Virus record (IMG/VR): IMGVR_UViG_3300025759_009321 | Span: 1-21,154 of that record | DNA length: 21,154 nucleotides | Direction: 5' to 3' (one strand) | Source of the DNA: a virus | Shown: positions 15,301 to 21,154 of the stretch, piece after piece | Numbering within the stretch: the stretch's first letter is position 1 | How the letters are laid out: each line of letters opens with the position of its first letter | The notes under the pieces: generated by a model | The model's database searches: none | The model's input: only the letters and a program-made list of their open reading frames with translations | What the model was told of the DNA's origin: nothing | Program-made: the position numbers and the translations under genes

Positions 15301-16538
15301 CCAGCTCCAGTAAACTTAGCAATGTCAGATGGTCTCATCCGCAGTAAGCTGCGTGCCATTGATGCCTGTTCTTCTTTAGCAGTCTTAAGAACAACGCTCT
15401 TAGCAACTTCTCTACTAACATTATTTTTCTTAGCATATGAACTGACTAATCGATTAATTCCTTTTTGAGAAAGAACATCAGCAGGACTAATTAAAGCTTT
15501 CATACCAAGCCGTTCAACCATAGCGGCTGCGACACCTGCAGCAGTAGCTGCTAAAAACTGTGGAATTCCTTTTTCGCCTTCCATCTCATTCCAAGTATGA
15601 CCTGCATAAATGGTAGCAATAGGAGCAAGCGCAGTTGCACCGCCAACAGCTGGCCCTGCTATTAAAGTGGTAGGTACAGCCGCAGCTGCAGCACCGAAGG
15701 TTGCTACAAGATAAGGTGCCGCCATAACAGCGTTATTCATTGCCCAAGAAAAACCATCCCATACGTTATCAACATCTTGATAGTCTAAGATAATTTCAGG
15801 TGCATCTGCCATACGGAGTCTAGCATTACGAACACCAGCTTCACCAAGATTTTGAATCATGTCAATATCGGTAACTTGACCAATACCTTCTAGGTATCCC
15901 CATAGTCCTTCCTTAACGCCATCCCAACCTTGATCCCAAGCAGTTTCTACATTTCCTGTAAAGCCAATTGCTTTGTTATCGAGTGTGCGTTCGACATCTC
16001 TGTATCGAACACCCGAATGTATTTCAGGATCATAATATTTTTCATTAATAGCCTTGTCTTTAAATACAATACCTGATTGGGCAATCTGATTTCTTATATC
16101 ATCGCCTAGATCGTTTAACGGATCTTCTTCCTTGCCAAAAGCTGCTTCATAAAGCTCTCGCTCGCGTTTAGCAACAATTGCTTCTTCAGAAGTATATGGT
16201 GTAACTTCAGTTATTCCAGATGAAATAAGTTTACTTTCTAAGCTTTCACCCTTATCATTACGAAGATTAATAATCTGCCTATCGTAATCATCGTATTCAC
16301 CAGTATATTCAATATCATTAAAGCCACCATCGCGAATAACTTTAGCTATAGCTTTAGCTTGAGCTTCTCCACCAATTTGACCCTGTTTAAATTCAATACC
16401 ACCTTCTGTCTCAATTATTTTGTCTACTTCTCTAGCATTAACATTGCCAATACGAAGCTTATTGCCATTAGTATCAGCAGCTGTATCGCCATCTAATAAC
16501 AAAAAAGAGTTATTCTTTTTGTCACGAAAAGTTTCCAT
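12318..16538 (-). CDS. Large ejection (internal virion) protein with N-terminal staphylococcal-nuclease-like domain
   Basis: A 1406-aa virion protein, probably ejected into the host envelope with the genome. Residues 11-120 match the SNase (thermonuclease) pattern: LDGDT (D16, D18), LRIGNVNAREV (R29, E37), GGEAQAKAIAKVI, then DDYDRQI with R87, ending in SKLISSGI. Relative to staphylococcal nuclease the D21, R35, E43 and R87 equivalents are present, but the D40 equivalent is Asn (N34). Then come Gly/Ala-rich hydrophobic segments near 267-312, 326-345 and 407-475, including EGGTEIIQDGIQVAT, suited to membrane insertion, a long helical middle, and another hydrophobic stretch near the C terminus (MFALVIMMMALGG). 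AAGGAG lies 7 bases before the ATG. Neighbours and size fit a T7 gp15/gp16-type channel protein. The family is otherwise unrecognised. Confidence 0.85.
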   Translation of the reverse strand: METFRDKKNNSFLLLDGDTAADTNGNKLRIGNVNAREVDKIIETEGGIEFKQGQIGGEAQAKAIAKVIRDGGFNDIEYTGEYDDYDRQIINLRNDKGESLESKLISSGITEVTPYTSEEAIVAKRERELYEAAFGKEEDPLNDLGDDIRNQIAQSGIVFKDKAINEKYYDPEIHSGVRYRDVERTLDNKAIGFTGNVETAWDQGWDGVKEGLWGYLEGIGQVTDIDMIQNLGEAGVRNARLRMADAPEIILDYQDVDNVWDGFSWAMNNAVMAAPYLVATFGAAAAAVPTTLIAGPAVGGATALAPIATIYAGHTWNEMEGEKGIPQFLAATAAGVAAAMVERLGMKALISPADVLSQKGINRLVSSYAKKNNVSREVAKSVVLKTAKEEQASMARSLLRMRPSDIAKFTGAGVLKAGALGSLKEGGTEIIQDGIQVATAGIMSEKEYTQDELVNRFINAGLAGGVLGSGFSAAGNIYSQGQNQLTRSDLAKASTDRYRIIEQARIRDAQSGDTNLNRPKPSTVTANIDADDRDAERDNYDYDSDINYFSNEAQVHENEKRGIKNFFRNNDELYDYIENITSGFGKLFKAAESSAVDFNKLVQSKIGLDIFSRIGQMTTGVYHAGQNFKQYSDQLISDLKTFVDEKEIAKSFGYKNIDSKNAIDISKKLREFGRSGGFENYELMVLQQQGAFDLADAYIKGNRDQIIVDELNALGLSTDADIRAYYAKAKKFPNGVVPFEALKVDSFTEASKLYAAAKQIKSSYDASHSAFNEEYSKSNKGKTIPYRSDYWWRHQGFDHTKVRKNPAGFKKWLKSVDPSLDVESIYQNIANRGAHGAQGDFSLVGGVKWRPWSFNPASTNITDAKGFNNWSNDNLFESLNKTQNEVAKYNSTTKYFGEGGSKLSRLFKQLETEGVLNKEEIQKFAWYTKAIIDSSHGNFRRIQDPRWAAVNNYLTSWSIFAGLPLSTISSIPETAMVYFKVKDSDEFKQANTRFIQQVAGAWDNALKAEVEITKKQLEQSGLSEDQNTVVDRLATGERDVSFIKAHEAFFRAVGIKQFTQFQRRMNAAFAVDTVKSGFNRLEFAPKNSDGTFNLDRFNEVEMRTFLDLSDLGIDVQKLYDYFSETDEIYRDTLFDITDNRSVEGDTDAFIRSPTQRETATRKLARREKLKGEELLQRAQKIQEEVNEQIQTAIYRFVNERIQNPQAANRPLFFQDPHYQLFTQFNGFISTFTANVIPKLWRDQLAKGNPKVKYDMFALVIMMMALGGASQYIKDLIKFGQSSPYLDEVGYVQRALYSSGVIGQYERVVDMVHPLYPQRGNGLEWMFNTILGEAGPSARNIETVLTATGQALSGETERAVSNFGKILPGIGPVTSLRRSLSDVAHLENPLKGVELPDSDDIIRALLR

Positions 16539-16550
16539 ATAATACTCCTT

Positions 16551-16580
16551 AAAAGAAAAGCAAGGAGGCTAGCTCCTTAC
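16551..16580 (-). terminator. Intergenic hairpin with U-tract (copy 1 of repeated element)
   Basis: On the minus strand GTAAGGAG, loop CTAGC and CTCCTTGC form an 8-pair stem with one G-U wobble, followed directly by TTTTCTTTT. This is a Rho-independent terminator shape lying between the 934-aa and 1406-aa genes, 6 bases or so before the SD of the latter. Since the same operon continues, it probably acts as a partial terminator, setting lower expression of the two largest downstream genes, or as an RNA-processing site. It shares sequence with the hairpin at 12279-12300. Confidence 0.65.
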
Positions 16581-16589
16581 TTTCATTGA

Positions 16590-19394
16590 TTATTTAAAGG
16601 CTTCTGTTATCATCCATTGAATTATTGGATCATAGCCATCTGCTTTAAATGCGTCTTTATTTTTAACTTCTTTCCAGTCAGCTTTAGCATCAGTCCAAAG
16701 TTGACGGTATACTTTAACATAAGTTTCACGATCAAGATTACCATCAGAATTAATAGCTGCATTAGCTGCTGCATTAGAAAGTGTCTTTTCAAGAATATCT
16801 AAATTTTCAGGATTGGTATTTTTAACATCGTTATAACTAAAGACACCACCTGTTTTAAGCTTAATTATACGCTTGTTATAATAACCTTCAATACTTGTTG
16901 GCTTATCAAATTCGCTAGGATTTTGCATATGCTTTTTATAGTCTTGCAGAAAATCTTTTTGTGCTAAAGTTATCTCATCCGATAATTTTACAGCCTTTTT
17001 ATTGTTCATTCTGAAAAGATCTCTATTTGAAACATATAAAGCACGTGCTTCATTTGCTAATGTTTCAGTAGAAAAGTCTAATTTAGGACTATCTTTATCT
17101 ATTGCTTTATTTAACTCATCAACTTGATTACCTAATCTTTTTTGAAATTCATCTCTGATTTCATTAAGATCATGCAGTTTAGGATTAACTACTTCGAATC
17201 GAGAAGAAGTCGCATCTACAAAGCCATCACCAGATTTTACAACTAGCCTTGCATCTTTACCAGATCCCATTTTATAAACAGGTACTTCTGTTCCAGTAAA
17301 TCGATCAAAAGTAGTTCCTGATTGTCCTGTAATATTCATTGCAGAACTGCTAGTTGGCTTTTCAATAAGATCATTACGATCCCCTGTTTTAAGATAATTA
17401 TCAAGTGATTCTTTAGTGTATGCTTCCATGAAGTCTTTATCACGAACATCTTTTTGGCGCTGAGTATACTCTGCATCAATACGTTTAACATATTGTTTAG
17501 CAGAATAACCAAGAGAAGCTGAATGATCATAACCCAATGCTCTAGAACCAGCATACATAACTGCCATACGTGCAAGCTCTTTAGGATCAAACAACTCTCC
17601 AAACATATCTTTAAATCCTTGCATAATAGACTCAGCAAATGTAGGATCTGATTTTAAAGTTTTATTGCCTTGATCAGTGATTTCATCTTCATCTTCTTTA
17701 ACTTGGTCAGCTGCTTCTGCATTTTGTTTGGCAGCAGCTTGAACTTTAGCTAACGCTGCTGATGCACGATCAGATGTTTTAGTAGCATCTTCCGGCTTTG
17801 GTGGTGCATCATCAGTTGCTGGAACAGTTGAGACCTCAAAGTCTAATATTTCATCTGCTTCTTTTTGACGATCCGAAATAACTTTTGCTTCTGCTGAATC
17901 AAGTTTAGCAATATCTTTTTCAACTCCAGCTTTAGTTGCTTTAGCATCCTCTAAATCTTTTTTGGCCTTTTTACCTTTTTCAACTGTTTGCGGAGTTACA
18001 CCACCTGAAGACGATATTTCAATTTCAAGTTGTGCTTGAGCAGCCGCTAATTCAGCCTCAGCTTTAGCAATTTCTTCTTCTGCTGCAGTAACTTTGTTTC
18101 GAAGTCCTTGCTTACCAAGGCTTTCTGATTTAGGCAGCTTTGATGTTGGAACCCCATATCGATCTGTAGTTTGTGGACTTATATTTGACATTCGACTAGG
18201 TGGTATCGAATAAAGTTCATTATAGGCTTCATCTCCAATATCGCCACCGGCTTCATTTAAAGAAGGAACTTCCATAGTCTTTAAAATAGCTTCATCCCGA
18301 ATACGCTGGTCTTCACTACCTGCAATTTGAGTAGGTACACGAGGTCCAGTTACTGGATCTGAGTACTGACTAAAATCAATTGCTGTAGGAGGAGGTACAG
18401 GTGCATCTGGCTCTGGTACTGGCACTTCTGCTGGTGCCAACGGAGTCATTGCGTTTAATTGATTATCATCAAGATAAACTTCACCTTCTGGTGTCATAAC
18501 AAATTCACCCATGTCATCTGAGTAAACCTTTTGATCTCCAATAGTCCCTATTACTGTTCCTGGTACTGTACTAACCTGTCTACGAGTAACACCAAACTTA
18601 TCTGGATCAGACATATTATCCATTATTTTACCAGCATAGGCTTGTCCACGTGGTCCAAGCGCTTCTGTTCCAGCTTTAGCTTTACGGACATTACTTGCAC
18701 CCGAATGGTAAGCAGTAAGTACTTCTTCAGGAGTAAAGTCAGGATTAGCGCTAGCAATACCTGTTAAATAATTCCTAGCAAATTCTCTAGACTTAACAGG
18801 ATCACGAATATCTTCTATTGCAAGAGGAGGAACATTCATCCCAGGCTGTTGCGCTGTTGCTGGCATAATCTGATAAAGACCTTGTGCTCCCACTTCAGAG
18901 GTAGCCATAGGATCACCTGAAGATTCGACCATTTTAAGGCTGTCAAGTACTTCATCGGTTAACCAAGAAGGAACTTTACTACCTACAGCAGAATACATAG
19001 GACCACCGTCTCTATCACCAAGCCGTTGACCAAGACTATTTAGCATCCCATCATAACGAGGTACTTCCATTCCACCAGCAGCATAAGTAGGAATAGGTCC
19101 ACCTTGTGCCTGTTGAACTGCACGACCTTGTTCATTCATTTCATCAATCTTTTCTTGATTACCAGGAAGACGAGATGCTTCAGCATTAACAACGTTCTCT
19201 CCAGGGGTTAACCATGCGGGGACTGTATCAGTACCTTTAGGTTCTCCAGGGTGATTACTAGTGTCTGCACCATTATAACCATCAGCCATGTCAGGGATCA
19301 TCATCATCATCGGGATAGAAGCATCGGGTTCAAAGAATTCAAAAGAAAACATATTGCCATAACGGTCTTTCTGACTAAGGCTTTTTAGTTTCAT
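16590..19394 (-). CDS. Ejection protein with soluble lytic transglycosylase (SLT) domain
   Basis: A 934-aa virion protein that would cut peptidoglycan during genome entry, like T7 gp16. The SLT domain spans about residues 143-260: catalytic E157 in MVESSGDP, GAQGLYQIMPAT (169-180), and TAYHSGASNV (227-236). Before it, GTDTVPAWLTPGENVV (54-69) is a motif known from phage tape-measure and internal proteins. After it come a Pro-rich linker (APAEVPVPEPDAPVPPP), a long Ala/Glu/Lys coiled-coil region (about 430-640), and a helical C-terminal third. AAAGGAG ends 5 bases before the ATG, with a one-base gap to the upstream gene. The SLT call is secure; the remainder is unassigned. Confidence 0.9.
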   Translation of the reverse strand: MKLKSLSQKDRYGNMFSFEFFEPDASIPMMMMIPDMADGYNGADTSNHPGEPKGTDTVPAWLTPGENVVNAEASRLPGNQEKIDEMNEQGRAVQQAQGGPIPTYAAGGMEVPRYDGMLNSLGQRLGDRDGGPMYSAVGSKVPSWLTDEVLDSLKMVESSGDPMATSEVGAQGLYQIMPATAQQPGMNVPPLAIEDIRDPVKSREFARNYLTGIASANPDFTPEEVLTAYHSGASNVRKAKAGTEALGPRGQAYAGKIMDNMSDPDKFGVTRRQVSTVPGTVIGTIGDQKVYSDDMGEFVMTPEGEVYLDDNQLNAMTPLAPAEVPVPEPDAPVPPPTAIDFSQYSDPVTGPRVPTQIAGSEDQRIRDEAILKTMEVPSLNEAGGDIGDEAYNELYSIPPSRMSNISPQTTDRYGVPTSKLPKSESLGKQGLRNKVTAAEEEIAKAEAELAAAQAQLEIEISSSGGVTPQTVEKGKKAKKDLEDAKATKAGVEKDIAKLDSAEAKVISDRQKEADEILDFEVSTVPATDDAPPKPEDATKTSDRASAALAKVQAAAKQNAEAADQVKEDEDEITDQGNKTLKSDPTFAESIMQGFKDMFGELFDPKELARMAVMYAGSRALGYDHSASLGYSAKQYVKRIDAEYTQRQKDVRDKDFMEAYTKESLDNYLKTGDRNDLIEKPTSSSAMNITGQSGTTFDRFTGTEVPVYKMGSGKDARLVVKSGDGFVDATSSRFEVVNPKLHDLNEIRDEFQKRLGNQVDELNKAIDKDSPKLDFSTETLANEARALYVSNRDLFRMNNKKAVKLSDEITLAQKDFLQDYKKHMQNPSEFDKPTSIEGYYNKRIIKLKTGGVFSYNDVKNTNPENLDILEKTLSNAAANAAINSDGNLDRETYVKVYRQLWTDAKADWKEVKNKDAFKADGYDPIIQWMITEAFK

Positions 19395-19395
19395 G

Positions 19396-20127
19396 TTATA
19401 CTCCTTTGCTTATCGGTCCACCGTAAGACAATTTGTAGGTCTCTCCACCTTTTGATTTATATTCTACTTTAGCTAATGGTCCAGCCATACCGCCTTTGTT
19501 AAGCATTGAAGCTAACCCCATAGGGATCCCTTCTTCTTTTGCTTTATCCATAAGCATAGGCATTAGCCCACCCATGCTAGCGTGTAATGGCCCAACATAA
19601 CCCCCCTTATTAAACAAACCAAAGGCTTTACCAGCAAGCATTGCAGCACCAATGTAAGGTACTGCTGTACCTAGCGCACCCATAGCAGCACCCATGCCAC
19701 CCGTAGTTGCACCAGAAGCTAACGCATTAGTTGTTGCTTGTTTTGCTAGCTCCGCACCACCCATTTTTGCTAATTCAGCGCCAGCCATTCCAGAAGCCTC
19801 CGCAACTAACGGAGCCGCACTAGAACCAGATCCCATAATAGCTTGAGCTTGGCCTGGAGATACTCCTTGCCCTGCAAGATTAATTATTTCTTTCATTTGG
19901 GTACCCGAAGGTGCAGCTACTGAAGGCGCTAACATAGAAGAAACACCTTCTGTTAGTTTTTCTTCCCCATAATCAAGACCTTTTGTCATAGCTCTATTAG
20001 CTGCCATATCAGTCATTTGTTGTGCAGCTGATTTTTCTTGAGGTGCTATTGGTTGAGGAGTTGGTCTATAGAGTGGTCCTTGTCTAGGGTCTTCTTCTCT
20101 TTGTAGCTTAGCTAATTGAACAGCCAT
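19396..20127 (-). CDS. Gly/Ala-rich internal virion protein (gp14-like by position)
   Basis: A 243-aa protein, with a polar Pro/Gln N terminus (LYRPTPQPIAPQE), a long Ala/Gly/Met-rich middle that could insert in membranes (TTGGMGAAMGALGTAVPYIG), and a C terminus with two copies of NKGGxxGPL (NKGGYVGPL, NKGGMAGPL). Its size and its place just upstream of the SLT ejection protein resemble T7 gp14, the smallest ejection protein that forms an outer-membrane pore; no sequence homology is claimed. GGAGGTGG precedes the ATG, which overlaps the upstream stop by one base, showing coupling. Confidence 0.75.
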   Translation of the reverse strand: MAVQLAKLQREEDPRQGPLYRPTPQPIAPQEKSAAQQMTDMAANRAMTKGLDYGEEKLTEGVSSMLAPSVAAPSGTQMKEIINLAGQGVSPGQAQAIMGSGSSAAPLVAEASGMAGAELAKMGGAELAKQATTNALASGATTGGMGAAMGALGTAVPYIGAAMLAGKAFGLFNKGGYVGPLHASMGGLMPMLMDKAKEEGIPMGLASMLNKGGMAGPLAKVEYKSKGGETYKLSYGGPISKGV

Positions 20128-20774
20128 TACTTACCACCTCCGCTTTGAGTAGATGTTTGTTGTTGTGGTGCATTACCAAGATATCCGAAGTAACGCGAAG
20201 CTACCGTGTGAGGTGCATCAAGCCGTTGTTGCTCATACTGTTGCTTAGTAGTTCCTACTTCACCAAGACCAGTAATGCCACGCTCCATTGTTGCTTGACG
20301 ATCTTTTTGTAACTCTAATGAACGATCCGCAACAGCTCCCAACATAGCCTTTTCACCACGAGCAGAACCAAGTCCACCACCAGCAGCTGCCATACCAGAA
20401 GCACTACCCATAATATTTTCTAAGTCACGTTTACGGGCTGCGCCAGTGTCGTATACTCCAGTGCCAGCCATAGCATCTTCAGCTGCTTTCTTCTGTGCTT
20501 CCAATGCTTGTAGCTGCTCAGGAGTCATTTTTGCAACTACAGCGTCTGGACCTCCAGCAACATCTGCTTCGTATTTTCCTGTTACATCAGCTAACACTTT
20601 TTCAAGGTATGGTTTAAACTCAGGATCAATACCACTTACGGTTGTTGTGGTTTTAGAACCACCCTTATTACAAATATGATTATTGAAATGCCTATGTAGA
20701 AACTTTGGAGCGTCCTCCGGTACTTCTACTCGCATATCAAAGATTCCTAGATTTGGATTCGAATCTTCGAACAT
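20127..20774 (-). CDS. Virion-type protein, 215 aa, function unknown
   Basis: A 215-aa protein directly upstream of the ejection genes. CNKGGSKTTTT (35-45) precedes a helical Ala/Glu/Lys region (GIDPEFKPYLEKVLADVTGK, then MTPEQLQALEAQKKAAEDA), a Gly-rich stretch (GMAAAGGGLGSARGEK) and a Gln/Ser/Gly-rich tail. CAGGAGAATTAA precedes ATG 20774, supporting this start. Similar KGGSKTTT-type N termini occur on small structural proteins in podovirus ejection clusters, so a connector or internal-virion role is plausible, but this is from context. No enzyme motif is visible. Confidence 0.7.
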   Translation of the reverse strand: MFEDSNPNLGIFDMRVEVPEDAPKFLHRHFNNHICNKGGSKTTTTVSGIDPEFKPYLEKVLADVTGKYEADVAGGPDAVVAKMTPEQLQALEAQKKAAEDAMAGTGVYDTGAARKRDLENIMGSASGMAAAGGGLGSARGEKAMLGAVADRSLELQKDRQATMERGITGLGEVGTTKQQYEQQRLDAPHTVASRYFGYLGNAPQQQTSTQSGGGK

Positions 20775-21154
20775 TTAATTCTCCTGTATTACGCCTCTGA
20801 CTGAGACATGAATTGCCGAATTATAACGGCGTTGCAAGAAACGACCATAATCCATAGCTTCTTGCTCGCTACGAATAGAGTCGGCTCGCCAATGTTTACC
20901 ACCATACTCTTTAGTATGTGCAATCATGGCATCGAATAAACGATAAACTGTAAAGGTGTTATTGTAGTCATGATCAACAATACAATCCTTAACGTCCATT
21001 ATATATTCGTTAGTATAGTAGTTAGTAAAAGATTCAGCAGAAAGAAAACCCCTTAGCTGCTCGTCTACATAGTCGCCTATTACAAGCGCATGAGGGGTTT
21101 CTTTTTGTTTTTCTACCAGTCCAACAAAATACTTTATCCATACAGCTTCATTTC
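20775..21154 (-). CDS. GNAT-like acetyltransferase, 5' end outside window
   Basis: The minus-strand frame stays open to the window edge, giving the C-terminal 125 or so residues of a longer protein. An in-frame ATG at 20999 has no SD and coding sequence clearly continues upstream (VEKQKETPHALVIGDYVDEQ, then RGFLSAESFTNYYTNEY), so that ATG is internal. The pattern of a central strand (EYIMDVKDCIVDHDY), a helix with an N-terminal Asn/Thr cap (TVYRLFDAMIAHTKEYG), a further strand and a final helix (EQEAMDYGRFLQRRY) resembles the GNAT N-acetyltransferase fold, common among phage structural modules; the acetyl-CoA loop is not a clear consensus. The substrate is unknown. It abuts the 215-aa gene with no gap. 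Confidence 0.55.
   Translation of the reverse strand, partial: NEAVWIKYFVGLVEKQKETPHALVIGDYVDEQLRGFLSAESFTNYYTNEYIMDVKDCIVDHDYNNTFTVYRLFDAMIAHTKEYGGKHWRADSIRSEQEAMDYGRFLQRRYNSAIHVSVRGVIQEN

Noticed and set aside
20775-20999. A complete 74-aa gene starting at ATG 20999
   Set aside because: There is no SD, and protein-like sequence continues in frame without a stop to the window edge, so it is the end of a larger gene.
1-21154. tRNA genes, CRISPR arrays, insertion sequences and phage attachment sites
   Set aside because: No cloverleaf, regularly spaced repeat, transposase or terminal inverted repeat was seen; no integrase is present in the window.

Overview
The window is a compact, gene-dense piece of a tailed-phage genome, most like a podovirus of a Gram-negative bacterium. 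The evidence is a family A DNA polymerase, a T7 gp4-type primase-helicase, a single-subunit RNA polymerase, and a set of very large ejection (internal virion) proteins, one with a peptidoglycan-cutting transglycosylase domain. Genes are packed with start/stop overlaps and Shine-Dalgarno (SD) sites of the AAAGGA/AGGAGG type. The host cannot be named from the sequence. No gene-free stretch exceeds 60 bases.

Left block (1-8467, + strand), replication and middle functions: the 3' end of a zinc-ribbon gene, DNA polymerase, a small acidic ORF, a 5'-3' exonuclease of the T7 gp6 type, a GIY-YIG endonuclease-like gene, a small charged ORF with a TTG start, primase-helicase (with a probable internal start giving a form without the zinc domain), three very small overlapping ORFs, a dCMP deaminase, a small ORF, and a T7-like RNA polymerase placed last. 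A hairpin flanked by A- and T-tracts (8471-8525) looks like a two-way terminator between the converging blocks.

Right block (8526-21154, - strand, transcribed right to left), virion genes: a GNAT-like acetyltransferase cut by the window edge, a 215-aa virion-type protein, a 243-aa Gly/Ala-rich gp14-like protein, a 934-aa protein with a soluble lytic transglycosylase domain, a 1406-aa membrane-active ejection protein that starts with a staphylococcal-nuclease-like domain, a 1160-aa protein, and an 81-aa ORF.

The main discovery candidate is the 1160-aa protein. It carries, in order and with plausible spacing, the four signatures of single-subunit RNA polymerases: a GR motif, motif A DG-G, motif B R-x3-R-x3-M-x3-YG, and motif C HD. 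It lies among ejection proteins, as the phage N4 virion RNA polymerase does among virion genes. The phage would then have two single-subunit RNA polymerases: one packaged and injected to start early transcription, and a T7-like one made later, an N4-like cascade in a T7-like setting. The motif B lysine is an arginine in this protein. Two near-identical intergenic hairpins precede the two largest late genes.
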